The position numbers and the translations under genes are program-made. The notes beneath the pieces were generated by a model that saw only the letters and a list, made by a program, of their open reading frames with translations, was not told the DNA's origin and searched no databases. From assembly GCF_900291015.1 (NCBI RefSeq), contig NZ_OLKL01000045.1, positions 1 through 64,000 on the forward strand: DNA of 64,000 nucleotides, in the 5' to 3' direction. This document shows positions 7,385-16,772 of this stretch, one piece after another. Within the stretch, counting starts at the first letter, position 1; every line of letters starts with the position of its first letter. Source of the stretch: Pseudomonas persica (GTDB lineage Bacteria; Pseudomonadota; Gammaproteobacteria; Pseudomonadales; Pseudomonadaceae).

Positions 7385-10009
7385 TCAAAGTCCCTGCTCT
7401 GCGAATGGCACGGCCAGCGCCAGGGCCTGGTCCAGTGCAGCGACGTCGACGCCACCACCCTGGGCCATGTCCGGACGGCCACCGCCCTTGCCACCCACCG
7501 CCGCAGCGGCTTGCTTCATCAGATCGCCAGCCTTGAGTTGACTGGAGAGGTCTTTGGTCACGCCGGCCACCAGCACGACCTTGCCCTCATGCTCGCTGCC
7601 CAGCAGGATCACTGCGTGGCCGAGCTTGTTCTTCAGCTGATCGACCAGCGCCAGCAGTGCCTTGCCGTCCTGCCCATCCAGGCGGGCGGCGAGCACCTTG
7701 GCGCCCTTGACCTCAACGGCCGCGTTGGAGAGATCGTCTCCGGCGGCGCTGGCGGCCTTGGCCTGCAGCTGTTCCAGCTGCTTCTCCAGCTGGCGGTTGC
7801 GCTCGAGCACAGCCGACAGCTTGTCGATCAGGTTGTCACGGTTACCCTTCACCAGCTGCGCGGCTTCCTTGACCTGTTCTTCGGCAGCGTTCAGGTAGGC
7901 CAGCGCAGCAGCGCCGGTGACCGCTTCGATACGGCGCACGCCAGAGGCCACGCCGCCTTCGCTGATGATCTTGAACAGGCTGATGTCGCCGGTGCGCTTG
8001 GCGTGGATACCGCCGCACAGCTCCACCGAGAAATCGCCGCCCATGCTCAGCACACGCACGGTGTCGCCGTACTTCTCGCCGAACAGCGCCATTGCGCCCT
8101 TGGCCTTGGCGGTTTCGATGTCGGTCAGTTCGGTTTCCACCGCAGTGTTCTTGCGCACTTCGCGGTTGACGATGTCTTCCAGGGCCTTGATCTGCTCCGG
8201 TTTCACCGCCTCGAAGTGGCTGAAGTCGAAACGCAGGCGCTGGCTGTCGACCAGCGAGCCCTTCTGCTGAACGTGCTCGCCCAGCACCTGGCGCAACGCT
8301 TCGTGCAGCAGGTGGGTGGCGGAGTGGTTCAGCGAGGTGGCGTGCTGCACCTCGGCATCGACCTTGGCTTCGACTGGCGAACCGATCACCAGCGCACCGC
8401 TGGCAACCACGCCGTGGTGCAGGAAGGCACCACCGGTCTTGGTGGTGTCACGCACATCGAAGCGCGCAGCACCGGCCTGCAGGAAGCCGCTGTCACCGAC
8501 CTGGCCGCCGGACTCGGCGTAGAACGGCGTGCGGTCGAGCACGACCACGCCCTGCTCGCCTTCTCCCAGCTGGTCGACGGCCTGGCCGTCCTTGTACAGG
8601 GCGATGATCTTGCCCTGGCCTTCGGTGGCGTCATAACCGAGGAACTCGGTGGCGCTGTCGACCTTGACCAGGCTGTTGTAGTCCATGCCGAAGGCGCTGG
8701 CGGAACGGGCACGCTCACGCTGGGCGTCCATTTCGCGCTCGAAGCCGGCTTCGTCGATGGTCAGCTCGCGCTCGCGGGCGATGTCGGCAGTCAGGTCCAT
8801 CGGGAAACCGTAGGTGTCGTACAGCTTGAACACTACGTCGCCCGGCACCACGTCGCCCTTGAGCTGGGCCAGGTCCTGCTCGAGGATGCGCAGGCCCTGC
8901 TCCAGGGTCTTGGCGAACTGTTCTTCTTCAGCCTTGAGCACGCGCTCGATGTGCGCCTGCTGGCTGTTCAGTTCCGGGAAGGCTTCGCCCATTTCGGCGA
9001 CCAGCGCGGCAACGATCTGGTAGAAGAAGCTGCCTTTGGCGCCCAGCTTGTTACCGTGGCGGCAGGCGCGGCGAATGATGCGGCGCAGCACGTAGCCACG
9101 GCCTTCGTTGGACGGCAGCACGCCGTCGGCGATCAGGAAGCCGCACGAACGGATGTGGTCGGCCACCACTTTCAGCGAAGCCTGGCCGTCATTGCTGCAA
9201 CCAATGGCCTTGGCCGCGGCAGCCAGCAGGTTCTGGAACAGGTCGATCTCGTAGTTCGAATGCACGTGCTGCAGCACGGCGCTGACACGCTCCAGGCCCA
9301 TGCCGGTGTCCACCGACGGCGCTGGCAGCGGGTGCAGCACGCCGTCGGCGGTGCGGTTGAACTGCATGAAGACGTTGTTCCAGATCTCGATGTAGCGATC
9401 GCCGTCTTCTTCCGGCGAGCCGGGTGGGCCGCCCCAGATGTCCGGGCCGTGGTCGTAGAAGATCTCGGTGCATGGGCCGCACGGGCCGGTGTCGCCCATG
9501 GTCCAGAAGTTGTCGGAGGCGTACGGGGCGCCCTTGTTGTCGCCGATGCGCACCATGCGCTCGGCCGGCACGCCGACTTCCTTGGTCCAGATATCGTAGG
9601 CTTCGTCGTCAGTGGCGTAGACGGTGACCCAGAGCTTTTCCTTGGGCAGGTTCAGCCATTTTTCCGAAGTCAGGAAGGTCCAGGCGAAGGTAATGGCGTC
9701 GCGCTTGAAATAGTCGCCGAAGCTGAAGTTGCCCAGCATTTCGAAGAAGGTGTGGTGACGCGCGGTGTAACCGACGTTTTCCAGGTCGTTGTGCTTGCCA
9801 CCGGCACGCACGCACTTCTGGCTGCTGACGGCACGGGTGTAGGCACGCTTCTCCGCACCGAGGAAGCAGTCCTTGAACTGGTTCATGCCGGCATTGGTGA
9901 ACAGCAGGGTCGGGTCGTTGTTCGGGATCAGCGAACTGGAGGCGACTCGGGTATGTCCCTGCTCTTCGAAGAAGCGAAGGAAGGCTTCACGGATTTCTGC
10001 GCTTTTCAT
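7385..10009 (-). CDS. alaS: Alanyl-tRNA synthetase
   Basis: An 874-residue class II synthetase that charges tRNA-Ala and edits mischarged Ser/Gly. The catalytic domain begins MKSAEIREAFLRFFEEQGHTRV, followed by motif 1 and FTNAGMNQFK. The editing domain carries the zinc-binding motifs HSATHLLHEAL and CGGIHAKRTGD, and a C-Ala domain with coiled coil ends the protein. The start at 10009 is the family start; 21 upstream in-frame codons have no conservation. The normal gene length gives no sign of damage. Confidence 0.97.
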   Translation of the reverse strand: MKSAEIREAFLRFFEEQGHTRVASSSLIPNNDPTLLFTNAGMNQFKDCFLGAEKRAYTRAVSSQKCVRAGGKHNDLENVGYTARHHTFFEMLGNFSFGDYFKRDAITFAWTFLTSEKWLNLPKEKLWVTVYATDDEAYDIWTKEVGVPAERMVRIGDNKGAPYASDNFWTMGDTGPCGPCTEIFYDHGPDIWGGPPGSPEEDGDRYIEIWNNVFMQFNRTADGVLHPLPAPSVDTGMGLERVSAVLQHVHSNYEIDLFQNLLAAAAKAIGCSNDGQASLKVVADHIRSCGFLIADGVLPSNEGRGYVLRRIIRRACRHGNKLGAKGSFFYQIVAALVAEMGEAFPELNSQQAHIERVLKAEEEQFAKTLEQGLRILEQDLAQLKGDVVPGDVVFKLYDTYGFPMDLTADIARERELTIDEAGFEREMDAQRERARSASAFGMDYNSLVKVDSATEFLGYDATEGQGKIIALYKDGQAVDQLGEGEQGVVVLDRTPFYAESGGQVGDSGFLQAGAARFDVRDTTKTGGAFLHHGVVASGALVIGSPVEAKVDAEVQHATSLNHSATHLLHEALRQVLGEHVQQKGSLVDSQRLRFDFSHFEAVKPEQIKALEDIVNREVRKNTAVETELTDIETAKAKGAMALFGEKYGDTVRVLSMGGDFSVELCGGIHAKRTGDISLFKIISEGGVASGVRRIEAVTGAAALAYLNAAEEQVKEAAQLVKGNRDNLIDKLSAVLERNRQLEKQLEQLQAKAASAAGDDLSNAAVEVKGAKVLAARLDGQDGKALLALVDQLKNKLGHAVILLGSEHEGKVVLVAGVTKDLSSQLKAGDLMKQAAAAVGGKGGGRPDMAQGGGVDVAALDQALALAVPFAEQGL

Positions 10010-10283
10010 AGGTTCTTCCACGGAAACGGCGGCCGTTTGGGCTAATACGTCGCATCGACGAAACGACGGCAAAGGGCGCCATTATATCCAGCCTGAACGG
10101 GAGATACAGTGTGTTTATACGTTCGACACGACCAAACACCATGAAATCGCCACTCCGGGTAGCCGAATGCGGGTTGCTCGCCACCTGCCGGGCCTAAATA
10201 ACTACCGCGCCTCGCCATCGCAGGCTTTTTAACCTTGGCCACTGCCACAGCGCATAGCCATCTACTGCCAGCGAGGTACCATC
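10010..10283. other. Divergent promoter region, alaS / accessory gene
   Basis: The 274 bp hold no gene. They must contain the alaS promoter (minus strand) and whatever drives the accessory gene at 10284. An AT-richer patch spans roughly 10080-10145; I cannot assign a -35/-10 pair with confidence. Confidence 0.4.
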
Positions 10284-11456
10284 ATGCACCCCAACCCCAT
10301 TTACTTCATCTCCGGAAGAACCAGCGGTTTTCAACAATTCATCGACCCGTCCACAGACGACAAAGACATTCATCAATTCTATGAGTACCGGGATGAGAAG
10401 CTGGATGTCCTGCTCGAGCAGGTGTGGTTTGAGCAAGGCCAGATCCCTGGCAAGCACCACATGGTGATTGAAAGCCATGATGCCGGGGTGGACATTGACA
10501 TTTCCGCTTACGATTGCCACCTGATGGCCCAGGTGGGCACCAAGCGCTTTGTCCTTGCACCGACGCGCAGACAAACACTGGTCATAAAAACTGCCGACGG
10601 TGGCGGTAGCATCAAAGTGGCAAAAGAGGTGAAAACGCCGGTGATCATCCAGGCCGGCAACGGAAGCAAACGTATTGATACGGGGGGCGGCATTACCCAG
10701 GTGTTCAGCGGCACTGGCGACACTCAAATCAACGTTGGCCAGGGCCTGACATTCATCAGAAGTGGTCCCCAGGGCAGCCGTATTACGGGTCATATCCTGG
10801 TTGATGACCCGCACGAATCGATTATCTACGCCCGCAACCAGCCAGGTGATGCCCGTTTCGAGCAACCTCTGATCGCACCCCTTGATACCTTGGCCAGCAA
10901 TACGTTTGAAATACAAGGTAGCGGTACGTTCAAAGCGGCCGTTCAGAACCATCTGACCTTCTTTCGTCACACACTCTGCGGCCAACGGCTGCTGGCAGAG
11001 CTGGCCAAACGATCATGGATAAGGGTCACGGAATCGCGCAGCCCCACCCATTTCGAGGTGTACGTATCCGACCCAAGCGACGGCGACCACCACTTGCGTC
11101 AAAACAGCCGACTGGAATGGGTCTCCGGCTGGCCCGCAGAGGGCGGCGAACTGAGTTTCAACCTGACACATTCGGATAGCGACAATCTGCCGCTATTCGA
11201 CTTCTACCGCTGCTTGTGCGAGGCATACAACGCGTTCAACGGTACGACAGTACCTGGAACCACCCAGATAAAAACACTTGATCGTCGGCAGATCACGGTA
11301 GCCAAAGCCCAGTTGCAGGCTATCGGCTTGCCCAGCGGGCTCTTGTTCGACTTCGACCAGAACGCACAAACCCCACCGACTGACACCAACCCCTGGCCGC
11401 TCAACGAAAACGCGTTACGCGAGGAGCTGGGCCTCTCTGCACGCACCTATTATTGA
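10284..11456 (+). CDS. Putative degenerate RTX-repeat / M91-like (NleD/HopH-type) protein
   Basis: A 390-residue soluble protein without signal peptide or membrane helix; the function is not known. Residues about 65-175 form short Gly/Asp-rich repeats (VIIQAGNGSKRIDTGGG, VFSGTGDTQINVGQG) that look like worn RTX/beta-solenoid turns. Residues about 300-390 resemble the C-terminus of M91 zinc peptidases: FYRCLCEAYNAFNGTT where M91 has HELxHAYNxxNGT, then LQAIGLP and ENALREELGLSARTYY at the end. The HExxH zinc motif is replaced by RCLCE (309-313), so peptidase activity is not expected. A GAGG ribosome-binding site precedes the ATG. It lies between two core genes, alaS and astE, with its own strand, consistent with an accessory insertion. 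The family assignment is from remembered motifs. Confidence 0.55.
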   Translation: MHPNPIYFISGRTSGFQQFIDPSTDDKDIHQFYEYRDEKLDVLLEQVWFEQGQIPGKHHMVIESHDAGVDIDISAYDCHLMAQVGTKRFVLAPTRRQTLVIKTADGGGSIKVAKEVKTPVIIQAGNGSKRIDTGGGITQVFSGTGDTQINVGQGLTFIRSGPQGSRITGHILVDDPHESIIYARNQPGDARFEQPLIAPLDTLASNTFEIQGSGTFKAAVQNHLTFFRHTLCGQRLLAELAKRSWIRVTESRSPTHFEVYVSDPSDGDHHLRQNSRLEWVSGWPAEGGELSFNLTHSDSDNLPLFDFYRCLCEAYNAFNGTTVPGTTQIKTLDRRQITVAKAQLQAIGLPSGLLFDFDQNAQTPPTDTNPWPLNENALREELGLSARTYY

Positions 11457-11465
11457 GCACCACAT

Positions 11466-11491
11466 GCACGGCGCGGCGACGCGCGCCGTGC
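11466..11491. terminator. Hairpin between convergent genes
   Basis: The inverted repeat GCACGGCGCG / CGCGCCGTGC with a 6-nt loop occupies the 49-bp gap between the accessory gene and astE. It lacks a T-run, so it is a possible bidirectional stop or mRNA-end structure rather than a classical terminator. Confidence 0.45.
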
Positions 11492-11505
11492 GCTCACAGC
11501 GACAC

Positions 11506-12513
11506 TCAACCCAGGTGCTGCCCCGAATCCGGCACGATAAGGATCCCGGCACGCAAGCCGTTCTTGACCTTGGGGTTGGGGAAGATGATGCGCGCCCCCT
11601 CCTCCTCGACCACCCAGCGCGTCTCGGCCAGGTCTTCGGCCAGCAGGTAACCCTTGCTCAGCTCGGAGAAGTTCTCGATGTCCGCCGGCAAATGCAGGTG
11701 AAAGCTGTCGCTGTGCTTGATGATCTCGCGGGATACGCTGAACAGTTGTAGGCCATCCAGCGAGCTTTCGCCCTGTGGCTCGGTGTCTTCGATGATGCGG
11801 ATCAGCCGCTCTTCCAGCTTGTCGAGGTTGACCAGCTCGTTCTGCCCGAACGGTCGGGCTTTGCCCAGCTCCAGGGTGAAGGCTTCGGCCTCCAGCTGCT
11901 CGTAGGTGAAGGCGCTGAAAGTGATCGACGACTTGCTCTGCAGCAACACCGCCTCCATGCCCGCCGCAGCCAGGCGCGCCAGTTCGCGACGGGAATGCTT
12001 GCGCCCCTCTTTGTAAGGGTACAAGGCAAACTGCTCGATCTTCGAACCGCGGATGGCAGTATGCAGGTCGTAGTGCAGGCGGCTGCGCCCCGGCTTGCTG
12101 AAGAACACCCGGGCGAACTGCTCCAGCTCGGCGGCACGCAATGCCTCGAAGCCACTGGACAGCTCGTGACGGCCGTTGAACAGGCGGTTGATGTCCTGCT
12201 CGATGAAGCGCTCGCCCTTACGGATCGCCGCCGGGTTGCCGAACAGGAACAGCACCCGTGCCTTGGGTTTGAGCTTGCCGTTGGCCACGCCATGCAGCAG
12301 CCGCTCGAGCAACTCGATCGGTGCCGTTTCGTTGCCGTGGATGCCGGCGGACAACAGCAAGTCCAGCCCGCAATCCTCGCTTTCGGCCGGGCGTACTTCG
12401 AGCGCGCCCTCCCCCAGCCAGCGCAAACGCGCGCCCTTGGGTGTCACTTGGGTCTTCTCGGCCGGTTCGTGATCGGTGAGGGTCAGCTCAAGCAATTTGC
12501 CAAGGGCGAGCAT
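11506..12513 (-). CDS. astE: Succinylglutamate desuccinylase
   Basis: A 335-residue zinc hydrolase of the AstE/AspA family, the last AST step: N-succinylglutamate to succinate and glutamate. Zinc ligands are visible in GIHGNE (His and Glu) and in DLHTAIRGS (His). The ATG at 12513 gives the family N-terminus MLALGKLLELTL. It is the last gene of the arginine operon, 10 bp after the His-rich small gene. Confidence 0.95.
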   Translation of the reverse strand: MLALGKLLELTLTDHEPAEKTQVTPKGARLRWLGEGALEVRPAESEDCGLDLLLSAGIHGNETAPIELLERLLHGVANGKLKPKARVLFLFGNPAAIRKGERFIEQDINRLFNGRHELSSGFEALRAAELEQFARVFFSKPGRSRLHYDLHTAIRGSKIEQFALYPYKEGRKHSRRELARLAAAGMEAVLLQSKSSITFSAFTYEQLEAEAFTLELGKARPFGQNELVNLDKLEERLIRIIEDTEPQGESSLDGLQLFSVSREIIKHSDSFHLHLPADIENFSELSKGYLLAEDLAETRWVVEEEGARIIFPNPKVKNGLRAGILIVPDSGQHLG

Positions 12514-12523
12514 AGGTACTTCC

Positions 12524-12814
12524 TTAGTGGTGGTGGCCGCAGTCGGGGCCATGGACGTGATCGTCGTCTCCGCCGACCTGCGCCGGTTCCATTTCCAGCT
12601 GCAGGCTGACCAGGTTGGTGGCCATCGGGCGCAGCAGCAGGTTGGCGTACTCGGTGTCGTCTTCCTCGACATCCACGCCGATCAGCAACTGGCCACGGCC
12701 ATCCTGCTGAATCCACACTTCCTTGCCTTGCCAGACCACGGCAAAGCGGGTGCAGGAGGTTTCCAGCTGGGTGCCGTCTTCATCTTCGAGGATCAGGCGC
12801 AGGGCATCGGTCAT
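12524..12814 (-). CDS. Small conserved AST-operon protein with His/Asp-rich tail
   Basis: A 96-residue protein encoded between astB and astE. A compact N-terminal part (MTDALRLILEDEDGTQLETSCTR, then FAVVWQGKEVWIQQ) precedes an acidic middle and the C-terminal tail DDDHVHGPDCGHHH, which has the look of a Zn2+/Ni2+-binding tail. The same position in P. aeruginosa also holds a small uncharacterised gene. Homologues have been labelled 'topoisomerase II' in databases, for which I see no basis. A role in metal delivery to the zinc enzyme AstE is a guess from the tail and position. Confidence 0.8.
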   Translation of the reverse strand: MTDALRLILEDEDGTQLETSCTRFAVVWQGKEVWIQQDGRGQLLIGVDVEEDDTEYANLLLRPMATNLVSLQLEMEPAQVGGDDDHVHGPDCGHHH

Positions 12815-12828
12815 TGCAAAGTCTCTCT

Positions 12829-14178
12829 TCAAGGTTGGCGTTGGAACGGGTACACCGAGCCCAACTTCAGGATCTGGGTCAATTCGTCCAGTGCCGTACG
12901 GCATTCCACCAGCAACTGCGGGTCGGCCAGGTCCGCCTCGCCAAGGCGATCGCGGTAATGCTTGTCGACCCACTGCAGCAGGGTGTCGTACAGCGAGGCG
13001 GTCATGATAACGCCCTGGTTGACCGCCGCCAGTTCCGTTTCCTTCAACGCCACGCGCAAACGCAGGCAAGCCGGCCCGCCGCCGTTCTGCATGCTCTGCT
13101 TGAGGTCGAACACCTTGACCTCTTTCACCGGGCCACCCTGGCTGGTCAACTGGCCCAGGTAGGCCCAGACCCGCTCGTTGTTGCGGCACTCTTCCGGCAC
13201 CACCAGCAGCATGGAGCCGTCGTCGCGGCTGAGCAGCTGGCTGTTGAACAGGTAGGAACGCACCGCGTCCTCCACCGTCACCGCTGCCCGCGGCACGCAG
13301 ATGGCCTGGAAGTTGCCACCCTTGCTGGCCAGTTTAGCTTGCAGCTGGCCAAGTACCGCGTCGGTCTCGAGGAACGCGTCCTCGTGGTAGAACAGCACCT
13401 CGCCGTTGCCCACCGAAATCACATCGTTATGGAACACGCCCTGGTCGATCACGGCCGGGTTCTGTTGAGCGTAGACCACGCCGTCATCGCTCAGGCCATG
13501 CAGCCGAGCCACGGCCTGGGAAGCTTCCAGGGTCTGCCGGGCCGGGTACTTCTGCGGCGCCGGGAAGCGGCTGTCGAAGGCGCTGCGGCCGTAGACGAAG
13601 AACTCCACACCGGCCTCGCCATACGCACGGCAGAAGCGCGTATGGTTGGCCGCACCCTCGTCACCGAACTGAGCCACCGCAGGCAGCGCTGCATGGTGGG
13701 CAAAGTGTTTGTCGTTGCTGAACATGGCGCCCAGCACGCGGCTGGTGGTCGGGTGCTCGATACTGCGGTGGTACTTGCAGTTGAGGTTGGCGGCAGTGAA
13801 GTGCACGCGGCCATCGGCGGTGTCGGCACTGGGGCTGACCGTGGCGGCGTTGGCTACCCACATGCTCGACGCCGAGCAGCTGGCCACCAGCAATGGCATG
13901 GCCTCCTTGGCGGCACGCTGGATCACTTCGGCATCACTGCCGCCAAAGCCCAGGCGGCGCAGCGCGGCTACATCCGGGCGCTCCTGCGGCGCCAGCACAC
14001 CCTGCTTGAAGCCCATGTCGGCCAGCGCCTTCATCTTCGCCAGGCCCTGGCGCGCGGCTTCGCGCGGGTTGGAACCCTGCTGGCTGTTGCTCTGCGAAGC
14101 CACGTTGCCGTAGGACAGGCCGCCATAGTTGTGGGTAGGCCCCACCAGGCCATCAAAATTCACTTCGTAGGATTTCAT
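12829..14178 (-). CDS. astB: N-succinylarginine dihydrolase
   Basis: A 449-residue enzyme of the amidinotransferase fold that hydrolyses N2-succinylarginine to succinylornithine, CO2 and two NH3 (AST step 2). The family start MKSYEVNFDGLVGPTHNYGG is present; the His region (HNDVISVGNGEVLFYHEDAF) and the C-terminal catalytic Cys region (GGGPACLRLRV) are intact. It lies 14 bp upstream of the small His-rich gene and 23 bp after astD. Confidence 0.96.
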   Translation of the reverse strand: MKSYEVNFDGLVGPTHNYGGLSYGNVASQSNSQQGSNPREAARQGLAKMKALADMGFKQGVLAPQERPDVAALRRLGFGGSDAEVIQRAAKEAMPLLVASCSASSMWVANAATVSPSADTADGRVHFTAANLNCKYHRSIEHPTTSRVLGAMFSNDKHFAHHAALPAVAQFGDEGAANHTRFCRAYGEAGVEFFVYGRSAFDSRFPAPQKYPARQTLEASQAVARLHGLSDDGVVYAQQNPAVIDQGVFHNDVISVGNGEVLFYHEDAFLETDAVLGQLQAKLASKGGNFQAICVPRAAVTVEDAVRSYLFNSQLLSRDDGSMLLVVPEECRNNERVWAYLGQLTSQGGPVKEVKVFDLKQSMQNGGGPACLRLRVALKETELAAVNQGVIMTASLYDTLLQWVDKHYRDRLGEADLADPQLLVECRTALDELTQILKLGSVYPFQRQP

Positions 14179-14201
14179 CGGCTAGGCTCCGTGACCTGTT
14201 G

Positions 14202-15665
14202 TTATAGGGTGACGCCCGGCGTCAGGGTTGCCGGCAAGGCAAGGCTGGCGGTCTCCAGCGAAGCCACGGGGTAAGCGCAGTAGTCCGCCGCGTAATAGGC
14301 GCTGGCGCGATGGTTGCCGCTGGCACCCACGCCGCCGAATGGCGCACTGCTGGCGGCACCGGTCAGTTGCTTGTTCCAGTTGACGATGCCGGCGCGGCTG
14401 CGCAGCCAGAAGTACTGGTAACGGGCACGGGAGTCGGACAGCAAGCCGGCGGCCAGGCCATACTGGGTGTTGTTGGCCTCATCGATGGCAGCATCGAAGT
14501 CGGCGTAGCGGATCACCTGCAGCAGCGGGCCGAAGAACTCTTCGTCCGGGCGCTCGGCCACAGCGGTGACATCGACAATGCCCGGGGTCAGCAGTGCGGC
14601 ATCGGCCTGCGGCTGGGTCATTTCCAGCAGTTTCACGGCGCCCTTGGCGACCAGTTCGGCCTGCGCCGCAATCAGCGCTCGCGCCGCCTGCAGCGAAATC
14701 ACCGAGCCCATGAACGGCGCCGGCTGTGCATCGAACGCGCCGACTGTGATGGATTTACTCACCTCGACCAGCCGCGCGATCAGCGCATCGCCCCAGGTGC
14801 CTTGCGGCACCAGCAGACGACGGGCGCAGGTGCAGCGCTGGCCGGCGGAAATGAACGCCGACTGGATAATGGTGTACACCGCCGCATCGAGGTCCTTGAC
14901 CTCATCCACCAGCAGCGGGTTGTTACCACCCATTTCCAGGGCCAGGATCTTGTCCGGGCGGCCGGCGAACTGCTGGTGCAGCAGGTTGCCGGTGCGGCTG
15001 GAGCCGGTGAAGAACAGGCCATCGATACCCGGGTTGGCGGCCAGCGCCACACCGGTTTCACGCGCGCCCTGCACCAGGTTGAGCACACCCGCCGGCAGCC
15101 CGGCGGCAATCCAGCAATTGACGGTCAGTTCGGCGACCTTGGGCGTCAGTTCACTGGGTTTGAACACCACGCAGTTGCCCGCCAGCAGCGCCGGCACGAT
15201 ATGGCCGTTGGGCAGGTGGCCGGGGAAGTTGTACGGGCCGAACACCGCCACCACACCGTGGGGCTTGTGCCGCAGCACGGCCGTGGCATCGGCCAGCGGG
15301 CCGCTCTTTTCGCCGGTGCGCTCGCGGTAGCTCTGCACCGAGATCGCCACCTTGTTGATCATGCTGGTGACTTCGGTCGCCGACTCCCACAGGGGCTTGC
15401 CGGTTTCCTCGCCGATGCACTGGGCCAGCGCTTCGGCATGGGTCTTCAGTTGCTCGGCGAACTTCTCCAGCACATCGATACGCGCTTCCAGGCTCAACTG
15501 CGCCCAGGCCGGGAAGGTTTGCCGGGCTGCCTGCACGGCCGCCTCGACCTGGCTGGCGTCAGCGCCCTGCCCCTCCCAGACGACAGCTTGCGTCACCGGG
15601 TTGAGCGACTGCAAGGTTTCGCCCTGGCCGACCAGCCAATTGCCTGCGATGTAATGCGTGGTCAT
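14202..15665 (-). CDS. astD: Succinylglutamate-semialdehyde dehydrogenase
   Basis: A 487-residue NAD(P)-dependent aldehyde dehydrogenase, AST step 4: succinylglutamate semialdehyde to succinylglutamate. The catalytic Glu is in LALEMGGNNPLLV and the catalytic Cys in AGQRCTCARR; the glycine loop FTGSSRTGNLLH is also visible. The start codon directly abuts the astA stop codon, so the two are translationally coupled. Confidence 0.96.
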   Translation of the reverse strand: MTTHYIAGNWLVGQGETLQSLNPVTQAVVWEGQGADASQVEAAVQAARQTFPAWAQLSLEARIDVLEKFAEQLKTHAEALAQCIGEETGKPLWESATEVTSMINKVAISVQSYRERTGEKSGPLADATAVLRHKPHGVVAVFGPYNFPGHLPNGHIVPALLAGNCVVFKPSELTPKVAELTVNCWIAAGLPAGVLNLVQGARETGVALAANPGIDGLFFTGSSRTGNLLHQQFAGRPDKILALEMGGNNPLLVDEVKDLDAAVYTIIQSAFISAGQRCTCARRLLVPQGTWGDALIARLVEVSKSITVGAFDAQPAPFMGSVISLQAARALIAAQAELVAKGAVKLLEMTQPQADAALLTPGIVDVTAVAERPDEEFFGPLLQVIRYADFDAAIDEANNTQYGLAAGLLSDSRARYQYFWLRSRAGIVNWNKQLTGAASSAPFGGVGASGNHRASAYYAADYCAYPVASLETASLALPATLTPGVTL

Positions 15666-16694
15666 TTACTGGGCCTCCCGGCTTGCCGACAGCGGCACGG
15701 CGCGCACGTTGTCGCCAGCGCCCATGCGCAGGCGCTTGGCGGTCAAGGGATCGACCACCAGGGTACCGGCGGCCATCCGCGCAGGTGCAGCGGTGATGCG
15801 GCAGTCGTCGCGCTTGCGGTTGTGGATGATGTAAGGCGTCGCGTCATCGCCCGGTGTGCCCACCGCCAGCACCAGGGTCTGGCTCTCGCGCACGGCGCGG
15901 ATCCTGGAGGTGTCGCACTCGATAGCGGGGCCGGCGTCAAAGATGTCGACATAGCCCTGGTAGTTGAAGCCTTCCTGCTTGAGCATGGCCAGCGCCGGCT
16001 CGGTGTCTTTGTGCACGCGGCCGATCACGTTGCGCGCCGCCTCGGACAGGAAGCAGGTATACAGCGGGAACTTCGGCATCAGCTCGGCAATGAACGACTT
16101 GTTGCCCACGCCGGTGAGGTAGTCGGCCTGGCTGAACTCCATCTTGAAGAAGTGCCGGCCCAGGCTTTCCCAGAACGGCGAGCGGCCCTGCTCGTCGGAC
16201 ATGCCGCGCATTTCGGCGATGATCTTCTTGCCGAACAGCTCGGGGAACTCGGCGATGAACAGCATGCGCGCCCGCGACAGCAAGCGGCCGTTGAGGCCGG
16301 AGCGGTAGTCGCTACGCAGGAACAGCGAGCACAGCTCGGAGTTGCCGGTCAGGTCGTTGGCCAGGAACAGGGTGGGGATTTCGCGGTAGATCTTCAGCTC
16401 CTGCGAGGCGCTGACGGTCAGGCCGACCCGGAAGTTGTACCAAGGCTCGCGCAGGCCGACGGCACCGGCGATGGCACTGATGCCCACCACCATGCCTTCG
16501 TCGTTTTCCAGCACGAACAGGTAGTCGGTGTCGCCACGCTCGGCTTCGCCACGGAAGCTTTTTTCCGCCCAGCCGACGCGATGCCGCAGGCGCTCTTCGT
16601 TGGCCGGCAGCGTGGTCAGCCCGGTGGTCCCGGTGCTGCGTGCCAATTCGATCAACGCAGGCAAATCGCTGCTGCGTACAGGACGAACGATCAT
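15666..16694 (-). CDS. astA: Arginine N-succinyltransferase, beta subunit (AstA/AruG)
   Basis: A 342-residue acyl-CoA transferase that starts the AST pathway by succinylating arginine. The start MIVRPVRSSDLPALIELARSTG and the block SELCSLFLRSDYRSGLNGRLLSRARMLFIAEFPELF are family features. It is paralogous to the alpha subunit just upstream, and pseudomonads use an AruF-AruG heteromer. The symbol aruG is also used. Confidence 0.95.
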   Translation of the reverse strand: MIVRPVRSSDLPALIELARSTGTTGLTTLPANEERLRHRVGWAEKSFRGEAERGDTDYLFVLENDEGMVVGISAIAGAVGLREPWYNFRVGLTVSASQELKIYREIPTLFLANDLTGNSELCSLFLRSDYRSGLNGRLLSRARMLFIAEFPELFGKKIIAEMRGMSDEQGRSPFWESLGRHFFKMEFSQADYLTGVGNKSFIAELMPKFPLYTCFLSEAARNVIGRVHKDTEPALAMLKQEGFNYQGYVDIFDAGPAIECDTSRIRAVRESQTLVLAVGTPGDDATPYIIHNRKRDDCRITAAPARMAAGTLVVDPLTAKRLRMGAGDNVRAVPLSASREAQ

Positions 16695-16772
16695 GCTATC
16701 TCCTTGTGCGGCGGCGGCGGCCGGCGCGAAACTCTTCTAACGCATCAATCCCGAAACGTCTGTTGCCAGACC

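Noticed and set aside
7511..10045. 844-codon open frame antisense to alaS
   Set aside because: Complementary-strand shadow of alaS; composition is typical of reversed coding sequence and no start signal is seen.
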